A stretch of DNA of 64,000 nucleotides, taken from the NCBI GenBank assembly GCA_963971575.1, contig OZ020624.1, positions 15,283,249-15,347,248 of the forward strand. The letters are read 5' to 3'. Below are positions 1 through 10,287 of this stretch, in pieces (position 1 is the first letter of the stretch; every line of letters starts with the position of its first letter). Source of the stretch: Liopterus haemorrhoidalis. Its lineage: Eukaryota; Arthropoda; Insecta; Coleoptera; Dytiscidae. The notes under the pieces were generated by a model. That model ran no database searches. It had not been told where the DNA came from and saw only the letters and a program-made list of their open reading frames with translations. The position numbers were made by a program, and so were the translations under genes.

Positions 1-239
1 CGTCTTTTATTAATATTATACGTCTTAAAATATTTTGAACGCGGTAATACCCTTTTTTTAGCGCATTCAACTTACCTATTTACGTCTTAAAAGCGTCATA
101 AGTTGGTTTTTTGCGCCTTTTAGGTTAACTATTTTTGACCTCTTTTTTCTTAACCCTCTTAACTAACCAATTACTCTTTTAAACGTCTTAACTCCACATA
201 TATTTTGCTGTTAAGTGAATTATAAGGGAGTTGCTTTTA
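1..239. repeat. AT-rich satellite, partial monomer (U1)
   Basis: This non-coding stretch matches the sequence just before the MITE at 13230, 25607, 45396 and 59106. It carries the satellite's recurring landmarks: GTCTTAAAATATTTTGAACGC near 24, a T-rich GCGCCTTTTAGG segment, and TGTTAAGTGAATTATAAGGG before the MITE. The window starts inside a monomer, so the left edge is arbitrary. No gene is seen. Confidence 0.8.
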
Positions 240-809
240 GGGTGCATTCGATTTGACGCCCCGACCGTTCCGAGCACGTTCTGTACACTCAAACGTGTTC
301 GATTTGACGCTCGGAGTACACTCAATTGTACAAATTGTACTCAATTATTATTATATTATTATTATTATTAATAACAATAGACAAATAATATTGTTATTTG
401 TCTATGTCTACAGAGTAGGGCCATTTTATGTATTTGTGACGTTCTGCAAACAGCAAAAAAAAAATTAAAATACATCGTTCATAAAATTAAAATGGAAAAA
501 ATTCATTAAATCAATTCATTAATTATTATCTAATTTAAAATTAATATTATTTCTTCAACATTGAAAAAAAAAAAAAAAAAAAATCAAGGAAAAACCGAGG
601 TACAATATAATTTTGATTCATGACTGACGTGAACTAATCTGACAGTAAAAATGCCGCCTAAAATTGTAGGGTTAGATTTTATAAACATTACGTCACAACA
701 ACGGTCAATCCGTGTTCGAGTTGCTGCGCTCCGTTAGTGCTCTATTCATGACGTCACCATCAACTGTTCGCTCAGCGCTCGCTCTACCCTGTACAACTCG
801 AATGCACCC
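240..809. mobile_element. 570-bp MITE with TTA target duplication (Harbinger-like), copy 1
   Basis: The ends are inverted: GGGTGCATTCGA on the left and TCGAATGCACCC on the right. TTA is directly repeated at 237-239 and 810-812. Removing the element restores the satellite reading of neighbouring monomers (agttatttatatttcaa). A 3-bp TTA duplication with GG-starting termini is typical of PIF/Harbinger, so this is probably a non-autonomous member. Inside are TTATTA repeats and an A-run near 565-583 that varies in length between copies. There is no convincing coding sequence. This copy is the landmark used to define unit boundaries. Confidence 0.75.
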
Positions 810-3041
810 TTATATTTCAAATATTTGGAGTTCGCCGGTTTAGCGTTAGGATATTTCCACTGTAAACAATGTATTGTCCACTGCGATTAAAAGTTTTTTC
901 AGCTCTAAATTCGCTTATTTTTCTCTTCTTTCCACTTATTATGTATATTCTCTTCTTTCTCACCATCTGTCCTATGATTTGCATCAGTTTTTTGTCTTTA
1001 CAGTCACTTTTGCACACGTATTCGTCAGTTTTTGGGTACAAAGTATCACTTTTTCATTCTTATTACGCCTTTTATTAATATTTCACGTCTTAAAATATTT
1101 TGAACGCGGTAAAACCCTTTTTTTAGCACATTCAACTTACCTATTTACGTCTTAAAACCGTCATAAGTTGGTTTTTTGCGTCTTTTAGGTTAACTATTTT
1201 TGACCTCTTTTTTCTTAACTAACCTATTTTTATTTTAAACGTCTTAACTCCACATATATCTTGCGGTTAAGTGAATAATAAGGGAGTTATTTATATTACA
1301 AATATTTGAAGTTTCCCCGCCATTACTCTACAAATATTACTCGAATCAAAAAAATGTATTTATGTTAAGAATTTGCCTTTTAATTTTAAACAATATTTGT
1401 TTTATATATTTTGCTGTTTACTGAATTATAAGGGAGTTGATTATTTTTCAAATATTTGGAGTTCGCGCGCTTGGCGTTAGGAAATTTCCACTGTAAACAA
1501 TGTATTGTCCACAGCGGTTAAAAGTTTTTTCAGCTTTAAATTCACTTGTTGTTCCCTTATTTCCACTTATTATGTCTATTCTGTTCTTTCTCACCGTCTG
1601 TCCTATGATTTGCACAAGTTTCTTGTCTTTACAGTCACCTTGCGCACTTATAATAACCAATTTCTCTTTATAGCGTCGTAACTCCACATATATGTTGTTG
1701 TTAAGTGAATAATAAGGGAATTATTTATGTGACAAATATTTGAAGTTTTCCCGCCATAACTCTACAAATATTTATCGAATCAAAAACATGTATTTATATT
1801 AATGATTTGGCTTTTAATTTTAAATAATACTGGTTTTACATGTTTTGCTGTTAAGTGAAATATAAGGGAGTTATTTTTATTTAAAATATTTGGAGTTCGC
1901 GCGCTTGGCGTTAGGAAATTTCCACTGTAAACAATGTATTGTCCACAGCGGTTAAAAGTTTTTTCAGCTTTAAATTCACTTGTTGTTCCCTTATTTCCAC
2001 TTATTATGTCTATTCTGTTCTTTCTCACCGTCTGTCCTATGATTTGCACAAGTTTCTTGTCTTTACAGTCACCTTGCGCACTTATAATAACCAATTTCTC
2101 TTTATAGCGTCTTAACTCCACATATATGTTGTTGTTGTTAAGTGAATAATAAGGGAATTATTTATATGACAAATATTTGAAGTTTTCCCGCCATAACTCT
2201 ACAAATATTTATCGAATCAAAAACATGTATTTATATTAATGATTTGGCTTTTAATTTTAAATAATACTGGTTTTACATGTTTTGCTGTTAAGTGAAATAT
2301 AAGGGAGTTATTTTTATTTAAAATATTTGGAGTTCGCGCGCTTGGCGTTAGGAAATTTCCACTGTAAACAAAGTATTGTCCACAGCGTTTAAAAGTTTTT
2401 TCAGCTTTAAATTCACTTGTTGTTCCCTTATTTCCACTTATTATGTATATTCTGTTCTTTCTCACCGTCTGTCCTATGATTTGCACAAGTTTTTTGTCTT
2501 TACAGTCACTTCTGCGCACGTATTCGTGAAATTTTGAGCACAAAGTATCAATTTTTGAGCACAAAGTATCACTATTTTATTCTTATTACGTCCTTTTATT
2601 AATATTTCACGTCTTAAATTATGTTGAACGCCGTAAAACACTTTTTTTAACTCTTTCGTCTTAATTATTTACGTCTTAAAACCGTTATAAATTAGTTTTT
2701 TGCGTCTTTTAGGTTAACTATTTTTGACATCTTTTTTTTAACCCTTTCAACTAACCTATTTATCTTTTAAACTTTATGAATCCACATATGTTATGCTGTT
2801 AAGTGAATAATAAGGGAATTTATTTACATTACAAACATTTGAAGTTTTCCCGCCATAACTCTACAAATATTTATCGAATCAAAAAAATATATTTATGTTA
2901 GGGATTTACCCTTTAATTTTAAACAATATTTATTTTATATATTTTGCTGTTATGTGAATTATAAGGGAGTTATTTATATTTCAAATATTTGGAGTTCGTG
3001 CGCTTGGCGTTAGGAAATTTCCACTGTAAACAATGTATTGT
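810..3041. repeat. AT-rich satellite, four monomers (U1)
   Basis: The landmark GGAGTTCG recurs at 827, 1458, 1892, 2329 and 2991, giving spacings of 631, 434, 437 and 662 bp. Long monomers contain an extra segment of about 200 bp (cacgtcttaaa...gcgtcttttagg) that the short ones lack. Each monomer has two related motifs of about 50 bp (GTTAAGTGAATAATAAGGG and GTTAAGTGAATTATAAGGG, each followed by CAAATATTTG), so the monomer is itself partly dimeric. A reverse-strand frame of about 72 codons stays open in every monomer but resembles no known protein. Confidence 0.85.
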
Positions 3042-3318
3042 TAGGGTGACCATCCGTCCCGGTTTTCCGGGATTGTCCCGGTGTCCCGAAAAATGTTCTC
3101 GGGACGCCCGATTGTCCCGGTTTTTGAGGTGAGGACTCTTTTTGCTCTTCACTTTGAATTTGGGGGAGGTGAGGACCTTTTTGTTTTTTTTGCTCTTTTC
3201 TTTGAATTTGGGAGGTGAGGACCTTTGTTTTGCTCTTCACTTGGATCTGGGAGGAAACAAAGACCTTCTTTTTTTTTCCTGTGTCCCGGTTTCCCTTCAC
3301 TGAAATCTGGTCACCCTA
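3042..3318. mobile_element. hAT-type MITE with internal 41-bp tandem repeat, copy 1 (short form)
   Basis: The termini TAGGGTGACCA and TGGTCACCCTA are perfectly inverted. They are flanked by the 8-bp duplication TGTATTGT (3034-3041 and 3319-3326), the hallmark of hAT. The body is GGGAC/CCCGG-rich at the left, then carries a tandem repeat of about 41 bp (TTTGAATTTGGGAGGTGAGG core). This copy has one repeat fewer than the four 318-bp copies. The element is non-coding. Confidence 0.85.
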
Positions 3319-3511
3319 TGTATTGTGTCTACTGCGATTCAAAGTTTTTTCAGCTCTAAATTCGCTTATTGTTCCCTTATTTCCACTTATTACGTCTATT
3401 CTCTTCTTTCTCACCATCTGTCCTATGATTTGTACAAATTTTTTGTCTTTACAGTCACCTTCGCACACGTACTCGTCAGTTTTTGAGCACAAAGTATCAC
3501 TTTTTCATTCT
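3319..3511. repeat. Satellite remainder before Gypsy pol (U1)
   Basis: This is the right-hand part of the satellite monomer interrupted by the hAT MITE. It ends at tttttcattct, where other monomers continue with tattacg but here the Gypsy sequence begins. The first codons of the open frame that runs into the protease lie in this satellite and are not element-derived. Confidence 0.8.
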
Positions 3512-4493
3512 CACACAGGTTAGCTTGGTGGATGCCGCGAAGAGCTACAAGAAGTGGATGAGAACCAGCGCCGGCGTGCCGCTGAGAGCCTTCATCGACA
3601 CGGGTAGTGTCTACGACCTCATCACGGAGGAATGTGCACGGCGTTTGCAGTGTACGCTGTCTGCAAATGGGCAGCAATTGCATGGATTCGGCGGAGGGAC
3701 GACTTGGACCTTAGGTAAGGTCGAGCTGTCCGTGATCATTGACGGCGCCGGCGTTAAGATGCACCCGTTGGTGGTGACATGTGGTTTGTCGGGAGCCGAC
3801 ATCCTGATAGGGCAGCCAGCGCTCTCGTCAGGCGAGGTGGTCCTGCTCGTGCGGGACGGCACGGTGAGCCTGTCGCGCGAGGAGAACTTCCTCCAAAAGC
3901 TGGCGTTGGAGGATGATGACCTGGACGAGCCATGGCAGCAGAAGTTAGAAGTACGGCTCGTCGAGGATGCCTGGCTTCTACCCAACGACGACCAGAGCCC
4001 AGCAGTCACGGTGGATGGATTGGCTGAAGGTGCGTTCCTGCTAGTTAAGGAACGGACGGTCCGGCGACACACCTCCGAACTTATCGTAAAGGGAGCACTT
4101 TTGGGGCCAGGGCATATGAAGATGAGAATTTGGAATCAGAGTCTCAGGGGCGTTATCTGGCCCACCAAACACCCGCTGGCGCGCGGCTTTGTTATCTTTC
4201 CAGATAAAGACCCGGAACAGGTGAACTCGGTGAGTATCATTAATAATAAATTAAGCTTTGCAGATGTCAAGGTGGGTGATATCGCTGAAAGTGAAAGGAG
4301 TGAATTGGAAGCGCTCTTGTCACGGTTGCAAAATTGCTTCTCGAGTGGGGATGAAGATTTGGGGCTCACCCACTTGGGGGAAATGAGAATCCAGTTAACC
4401 ACGCATAGCGCGTACACCGATATACCATCGCCCGTACAGGCTGTCACTCGGAGAGAGGGAAACGGTGAAACAAAAAGTGTAGACGCTACTTAA
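3512..4493 (+). pseudogene. Gypsy pol, protease segment (copy 1)
   Basis: The open frame encodes a retropepsin-like domain. AFIDTGS at 3590-3610 holds the catalytic Asp-Thr-Gly, and ADILIGQPAL is the typical C-terminal flap/loop region. A linker of about 190 residues leads toward reverse transcriptase. The frame closes at 4493 in a different phase from the downstream RT, so PR and RT cannot be read together without a +1 shift. That break is identical in the other two copies. There is no genuine start codon because the 5' part of the element is missing. Confidence 0.85.
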
Positions 4494-6243
4494 CAGCAGG
4501 GCCATACGAGAGTCTGGATCGGAGTACGCAAGCCCCATCGTACTTGTCCGAAAAGCAAACGGCGGACGTCGGATGTGCGTTGACTATCGCGCACTGAATA
4601 AGGTAACAGTGAAAGATCGACATCCGATGCCACTGGTGAAGGATGAATTCACCAAGTTAGCGGGTAAGTGTTATTATAGTACACTTGATTTAGCCCAAGG
4701 TTATCACCAAGTCCCTATGCATGTGGACTCTGTACATAAAACTGCATTTATTACTCCGGATGGTCACTATGAGTGGTTACGAGTCCCCTTCGGGCTCGCT
4801 AATGCTCCAGCTCTCTTCCAGAAGGTAGTACAGCGAATGCTGAAGGGTATTCCCAGTGATCAGGTGCTGGCTTACATGGATGACCTGCTGATACCCTCCG
4901 AGAGCATAGCTGGCGGGCTCCGTCAGTTGGAGCAGGTGCTACAATCGGTGGCAAGAGCCGGATTGAAATTAAACTTAGCTAAATGCTCTTTCCTACAAAA
5001 CAAGGTAACATATCTGGACCACGACATAAGCGGCGGCGGTATCCGACCTGGAGAGCGCAAAATCACGGCGGTAAGCGACTTTCCTGTACCCAAAAATGTA
5101 CATGGCGTAAGACAGTTCTTAGGCTTAACGAGTTATTTCAGGAAATTCATACCGAACTTTTCTGTTGTAGCTAAACCATTAACTGAACTGACCAAGAAGC
5201 AGACTACGTGGCAGTGGGGCGACAGCCAAGCCGAGACGTTCGCAAAGCTGAAGCAGCTGCTGGTGGAACGACCGGTGTTGGCACTGTACCATAGCCATGC
5301 AGAGACGGAGGTACATACAGACGCCTGTCAAAGCGGCTTGGGTGGGATCCTACTGCAGAAACAAAACGACGGATCCTTGCGGCCGGTGCTCTACTTCAGC
5401 AGGGTAACCACACCAGCCGAACAGAAGTACCATAGCTTTGAGCTAGAGACGTTGGCGCTCGTGGAAACGGTGAAACGTTTCCGAGTATATCTGGTGGGTA
5501 TACATTTTAAGGCTATCACCGACTGTACTTCTGTGCGAGCTACCATGCTTAAACGAGACCTGGTGCCCCGCATCGCTCGCTGGTGGATGACTCTACAAGA
5601 GTACGACATGGAAGTAGAGCACAGGCCGGGAGCCAGGATGCAGCATGTTGACGCGCTGAGCCGTAACCCCGTCTCAGTGTACCTGGTGCAGATCCACGAT
5701 GATGATTGGTTTCTGACAGTCCAACTGCAGGATGAGAAGGCGCACTCGATTGTAGAGGCGCTGCAGGCAGGTACTGCTGATAAAGGTATTGTTAACGACT
5801 TTAAATTACAGGACGGGCGGTTGTACCGCAAGACGCTGCTGAGTGATCGACTGTATGTCCCGGCGATGGCAAGATTCAGTCTACTACGAAAACATCATGA
5901 TGATGTTGGTCACCCCGGCGTTGAACGTTGCCTAAAATTAATAAAGGAAACTTACAGGTTTCCCAGAATGGGGCGTCTCACAAAGAAATACCTTCAAGCG
6001 TGCATGAACTGCGCGTTCAGCAAAGGGAGTTATGGCAGAGCGGAGGGCCTGCTACAACCCATTGAGAAGAAGGCAATCCCCTTCGACACGGTGCACGTCG
6101 ATCATCTGGGACCTTTTGCACGAAGTGTACGCGGGTACTCTTATGTACTCATGGTGGTAGACGCGTTCACAAAATACACCCTCGCAAGAGCAACGCGTAC
6201 TCTGAAGTCTACAGAGGCGATTACTATACTTGAGAGATACTAA
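4435..6243 (+). pseudogene. Gypsy pol, RT-RNase H-integrase N-terminus (copy 1, with nonsense)
   Basis: The reverse transcriptase has VPFGLANAP and the catalytic YMDD (4876-4887). RNase H has TDACQSGLGG and the late DALSR motif. The integrase zinc-binding region has two conserved His and CMNC (about 6004), and the first catalytic Asp is in VDHLGP (about 6100). An in-frame TAG at 4480-4482 interrupts this copy; the same codon is CAG in copy 2 and GAG in copy 3. The first downstream ATG is at 4573. The frame ends at 6243 inside the 35-bp insertion, before the rest of the integrase catalytic core. Confidence 0.88.
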
Positions 6244-6273
6244 GCTCTACTATACTCTACTATACTAAGAGAT
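6239..6273. other. 35-bp insertion splitting the integrase core (copy 1)
   Basis: Removing 35 bp beginning actaagctctact restores a continuous integrase reading frame across the site. AGAGAT is directly repeated at 6233-6238 and 6268-6273, like a small target duplication or slippage product. The insert is made of the short repeat CTCTACTATA. It is at the same place in all three Gypsy copies. Confidence 0.75.
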
Positions 6274-7075
6274 TTTCAGCGAGTTCGGATATCCGAAGCT
6301 CGTGATTTCCGACAGAGGGTTGGCGTTTACCAGTAAAGTATTTACTGAGTTCTTAGCCAAGCACGGCGTGCGGCACGTATGTAATGCCATTGCGACCCCG
6401 AGGGCGAACGGACAAGTCGAAAGACAGAACCGTACTATCGTGGAAGCGATATCGATCGGCGCAATGACTGCTGATGAGTCCCGGTGGGACGAGACACTGC
6501 CCGACATTGTTTGGGGTATGAATAACTGTGTAAACAAGAGTACGGGGTACTCGCCTGTTGAGCTGATGATTACATGTAAGAGTGGTGCCATCGCGGAACT
6601 CTCTGACGGTGTCCAGAGCGCAAGTGCCCCGGCGGAGGCTGAGTTCCATGAACCGCGGCGAAAGGTCACACGGCGTCGCCGGCGAGCGGCCGAGAAGCTG
6701 AATAAAGTCAGCGAAACTATGAGAGCTTGTTTTAATAAAAGACGAAAAACGGCGACTTGCTACAGACCCGGTGACTTGGTCTTGTGGCGTAATGCAAGTA
6801 CATGCCACGGCGACAAGGGCGTGAACAGGAAACTGTTGAACAAATTCAATGGTCCCTATAAAGTAGCGGCGATACTGGGGAACGACCGATACAAAATACC
6901 CTCCGTCAAGGGCGTCAGGGGATATAAAAATTTCACCGCGACGGTAGCTGCTGATTCACTACGGCGATATCACAGCACCATGGCAGAGCATGAGCTCAGT
7001 GCCGACCAGTATGATCAACGCACGGGTATCCAGGAGACTGATCGGCAGGACTTGATCGACCTCCTGGAGGGGTAA
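6274..7075 (+). pseudogene. Gypsy integrase, C-terminal segment (copy 1)
   Basis: The downstream part of the integrase is open from its first Met at 6302. The second catalytic Asp is in ISDRG and the Glu in NGQVERQ, with 35 residues between them (the DX35E spacing). A GPYKV segment near 6851 is the GPY/F-type C-terminal domain. No chromodomain is evident. The first catalytic Asp lies in the preceding frame, so neither piece is a complete enzyme. Confidence 0.88.
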
Positions 7076-7124
7076 GGTTTAGGTAAGAATTAATGGGGCC
7101 ATTAATTGTTGCAGGACGGCCGAG

Positions 7125-7388
7125 TGTTACGGAGTTTTTCGAAGAGGGCGCGCTGAACAATGGCGTGGCGGCAGCACTATACAGGCGGTCGGTATTGTGT
7201 CCCGCGCTTGTATCGGCGTGGGAAGAAGAGAGGAGGTCACATGACCGGACCATTCTATCTGCGGCGTTGGAACGGAAACTCTCGGCGTGCTCGCTTGTAT
7301 TTTGGTGTTTTTAGTATTATACATTTTTCATGTTTGATTAAATTAATGATATGTTAGATTGAACGTTTGTTATTTTATCGTCCTAACA
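7125..7388 (+). repeat. Gypsy 3' LTR (copy 1)
   Basis: This 264-bp segment starts TGTTACGGAG and ends TCCTAACA, following a purine-rich GGACGGCCGAG just past the integrase stop. It is GC-rich at the left and AT-rich toward the end. No second LTR of this sequence occurs upstream in the unit, so the element is a one-LTR remnant. It does not match the LTR/leader sequence at 9972-10490. Confidence 0.75.
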
Positions 7389-7509
7389 ATATATTTTGCT
7401 GTTAATTGATTAATAAGGGAATTATTTATATTACAAATATTTGAAATTTTCCCGCCATAACTCTACAAATATTTATCGAATCAAAAAAATGTATTTATGT
7501 TAGGGATTT
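7389..7509. repeat. Satellite fragment between Gypsy LTR and minisatellite (U1)
   Basis: This short piece of the AT-rich satellite (TTTTGCTGTTAATTGATTAA to TTATGTTAGGGATTTG) directly abuts the Gypsy LTR end. Satellite on both sides of the Gypsy block fits insertion into satellite. Confidence 0.8.
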
Positions 7510-8043
7510 GGTCAGCTAACCATATGGTTAGGTAACCATATGTTCATCTAACCATATGATCAGGTAACATTTTGGTCAGCTAACTATATGGTCGGTTATC
7601 TATTTGGTCTGTTAACCACATGGTCAATTAACAATTTGGCCAGCTAAACATACGGTTAGGTAACCACTTGATCAGCTAACCATATGGTCAGTTAACCATT
7701 TCGTCAGCTAACCATATGGTCAGTTAACAATTTGGTCAGCTAACCATATGGTTAGGTAACCAATTGATCAGTTAACTATATGATCAGTTAACCATTTCGT
7801 CAGCTAACCATATGGTCAGTTAACAATTTTTCCGGCTAACCATATGGTCAGGTAACCATTTTGTCAGATGACCATATCAGGTCAATTTTTTAAGGTAATC
7901 ATGTAAGTCTTGTAACCATTTGGTCAGCTTAACCTGTACTTGCTCAGCAAACCATTTGGTCTGCCAACGACATGGTCAGGTAACCATTTGGTCAGTTAAA
8001 CATATGGTCAGGTAGCCATTTGGTCAGCTAACCATATGGTTAG
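7510..8043. repeat. Minisatellite, 20-22-bp units, core GGTCAGYTAACCATWTG (U1)
   Basis: About 25 degenerate units alternate between GGTCAGCTAACCATATGG and GGTCAGTTAACCATTTG types. The motif is rich in self-complementary hexamers (CATATG, GTTAAC) and in the 12-bp palindrome AACCATATGGTT. It stops abruptly at the LINE 3' side. It might be the LINE's 3' terminal repeat or an unrelated minisatellite. No coding sequence is seen. Confidence 0.85.
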
Positions 8044-8924
8044 GAATTTTTTATCTTCTCACTTCTTTCTTGTCCTTGGATATCTCGCATTCTATCAGTT
8101 ATTGCCAGTGTCACATCTTGTCCTTCCGACCTCTTTCTTGCTATTTCCTTAGCTGAGTAACCATTATGCTCAAATCGTTTTCTTCTTTTTGCTTCCCATT
8201 TGGATTGTATCTTTCCATGTATCCCTTTCCTCTTTATTTCTTTCCAGCACTGATAGAGCAAGTTTTTTTTTGGGTGTTTTATTATCCGCTCTTCGAATTT
8301 AATAGCTCTTTTGGTAGCTTCTATTCTAATGTTGTCCAATTTCAATTATTCTAATAAAATATATTCTGGTGTGCATTTGTCGAGGCCCAACATCCATTTA
8401 ATGTATTTATTCTGCACCACCTCTAATTTTTCCTGGTCTTCCCATCCACATATTTCAGAGCCATACGTCATTATGCTCTTGACAATGGAGTTGAACATAA
8501 GCATCCTTATTTTGATGTCTCGTTTAAATTTTCTCTCACCTATTCCCCACACTTGTGGCAGGGCTAACATTGCTTTCCTTGAGAGAGTCCGAATATGTTC
8601 TTCTGGGCCCCCGCTGCTTTTAAACATGTATCCCAGGTATTTGTATTCTTTCGTTTGTTCTATCTCTTCGTCTCCCCAATTCCATTTGTTTTGTGTCTGT
8701 CTGCCTCCTCCTTTTTTGAACAGCATTATTTTTGACTTATCTGCGTTTAGCTTTAGCTTTTCCTTTTGTAGGAATTTCTCAAAACATTTAAGGAGTTTCC
8801 TCATTTCCTCTTCGGTTTTAGCTACAATATTGTGTGTCCTACTACCAGTCCTCCTGTTTGTTCTCTTTGTAACGCTTCTAAATCTGACATGTATATGGAG
8901 AACAGAGTTGGGCTTAACGGGCAT
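8044..8924 (-). pseudogene. LINE RT thumb/connection and C-terminal tail (copy 1)
   Basis: Reverse-strand frames show FLQKEKLKLNADKSKIMLF, YKYLGYMF and MTYGSEI, the conserved post-catalytic blocks of insect LINE RTs. A stop follows EYILLE near 8346, and then a basic tail (RKRSEGQDVTLAITDRMRD). Around 8829-8846 the DNA coding the catalytic ADD is deleted and replaced by a few bases, so this copy has no motif C. Confidence 0.85.
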
Positions 8925-8947
8925 CCTTGCCTTAAACCTTGTTCGGT

Positions 8948-9583
8948 CTAAAATTCTTCACTATATATTTCTCCATTTCTTATTTGGTTCCTTGTTTCTT
9001 TGTAAATGTCTTGTATCCGGTTTCTTATTATGACGTTTAGTCCCTTTTTATCTAACGTTTTGTAAAGCTCTTTCCGATCTACTGTGTCAAAGGCTGCTTT
9101 TAAATCGGCGAAAAACACATATAGTTTGCCTCTTTCCTTTGCCAGCTCTCTACCTACTACATAATTCAGGATATATACATTGTCAATTGTCCCTCTCCCT
9201 TTCCTGAACCCTGCTTGATTGTCTGTTCTTCTACCTCTTCTTCCAACTTTTGTTCTAAAACCATTGCATATATTTTGTACAAGGTGTTTACTCCATCTAT
9301 CAGGAAAACTTTCCCCTCTCCATACCTTATTTATAATTTCTGTTATTTTTTTCTTTACATTTTCCGTACTGTACAGCCATTCTTCGTTTCCTATCCCATC
9401 TTCTCCAGCTGCTTTTTTCTTTTTCAGTTTCTCTATTTGTGCTTGTATTTGCTCTTCCGTTATATCATCTTGGTGGCTACCTCCATCATTTTTCGCTACT
9501 TCTAGAACTACTTTTTCATTTGTTCCTCTCAGGAGTTGACAGAAATGTCTTTCCCATTCTTCAATCTTTATATGTTGGGACAC
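8948..9583 (-). pseudogene. LINE reverse transcriptase, N-terminal half (copy 1)
   Basis: The motifs are KKKKAAGEDGI (RT domain entry), QAGFRKGRGTIDNVYIL and FFADLKAAFDTVDR (catalytic motif A, with the first Asp present). A deletion of about 70 bp after RWSK removes the segment that copy 4 still encodes (CKNYRGITL-type region), so the middle of the fingers is garbled. The frame stops at 8948 before motif C. Confidence 0.85.
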
Positions 9584-9830
9584 ATCTACTTTGTTTTTTC
9601 TATCTTTATTGATATACTTCCATGCCTCCGTCTCTGTCTTGATATCCTGTATTTCTAATTCTTCTTGTCTCTTTTTGTTGTTTTTCTTTATCTTTGTATT
9701 CTTTCTTTTCTTTTAGATATTCGTTTATATAGCTTGTACCTATCTTCCATTGTTTTAATGATGTCTTAACTGATTTTTTTCCCTACATTCTCCGTCCCAC
9801 CAGTTATTTCGTCTCAGTTTGTTAGTTCTA

Positions 9831-9971
9831 TTTAAGTGAATAACAAGGGCCTTATTTATATTACAAATATCTGAAGTTTTCCCGCCATAACTCTACAAAT
9901 ATTTATCGAATCAAAAAAATGTATTTATGTTAAGGATTTGCCCTTTAATTTCAAACAATATTTGTTTTACA
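9831..9971. repeat. Satellite fragment between LINE and LTR-gag piece (U1)
   Basis: This fragment resumes with TTTAAGTGAATAACAAGGGC and runs through the CCCGCCATAACTCTAC motif to TTTGTTTTACATG, where LTR-like sequence takes over. It is non-coding. Confidence 0.8.
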
Positions 9972-9988
9972 TGTGCTAGCCTCTAACC

Positions 9989-10287
9989 GAGTGGTTCTCA
10001 ACCAGGGTGCCGCAAGCACATGAAAAGGGTGCCGCGAGCTTTTCAAAATAAATTCGCCGCTATTCTCGGAATCGAAGACCCGTGTCTTACAGAAAATACG
10101 CGGGAAATGTATTCTCTCTCACTCGTCATAAAACCCTTGCGAGTTTATTGGACGTCAAATACGCCCGACCTTGAACGGCTCGCTCGCTCGCTCTCTCTCT
10201 ATTGTGACATATTTAATAGTAGGGTGCCGCGAAGATCTCACATTTTGCATAGGGGTGCCTTCACCTAAAAAAGGTTGAGAACCACTG
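9989..10287. mobile_element. 299-bp hAT MITE (GGTTCTCAACC ends), copy 1
   Basis: The ends are GAGTGGTTCTCAACC and GGTTGAGAACCACTG, inverted with one mismatch at the outer bases. They are flanked by the 8-bp duplication CTCTAACC (9981-9988 and 10288-10295). CAGTGGTTCTCAACC is a well-known hAT terminus type. GGGTGCCGC occurs just inside both ends. A short open frame inside is incidental. The element interrupts the LTR of the gag fragment and is present at the same site in all four units that have this LTR. Confidence 0.9.

Larger units (their letters stand above)
3512..7388 (+). mobile_element. Ty3/Gypsy pol + 3' LTR, 5'-truncated, copy 1
   Basis: This block of relatively GC-rich coding DNA lies in AT-rich satellite. 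The domain order is aspartic protease, reverse transcriptase, RNase H, integrase, then a 264-bp 3' LTR. RT before integrase is the Ty3/Gypsy order. The left edge is a direct junction with satellite, with no gag, primer-binding site or 5' LTR. The right edge is the LTR end (TAACA) followed by satellite. All three copies in the window have the same two edges, so the truncation predates amplification. Confidence 0.92.
8044..9830 (-). mobile_element. LINE (jockey/R1-like), 5'-truncated, copy 1
   Basis: On the reverse strand, 9584-9830 decodes (with breaks) as the charged linker after the endonuclease, including a WWD-type motif. Then come RT fingers/palm (8948-9583), RT connection (8346-8924) and a basic C-terminal tail (8044-8345). 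There is no endonuclease domain. This copy lacks about 70 bp retained in copy 4, and about 36 bp that includes the catalytic ADD. It is inactive. Confidence 0.85.

Noticed and set aside
7510..8043. CRISPR-like array
   Set aside because: The units are contiguous degenerate minisatellite repeats with no unique spacers, in a eukaryotic transposon context.
10020..10268. An 82-codon forward frame as a small gene
   Set aside because: It lies entirely inside the 299-bp hAT MITE and is simply carried with it in four units.
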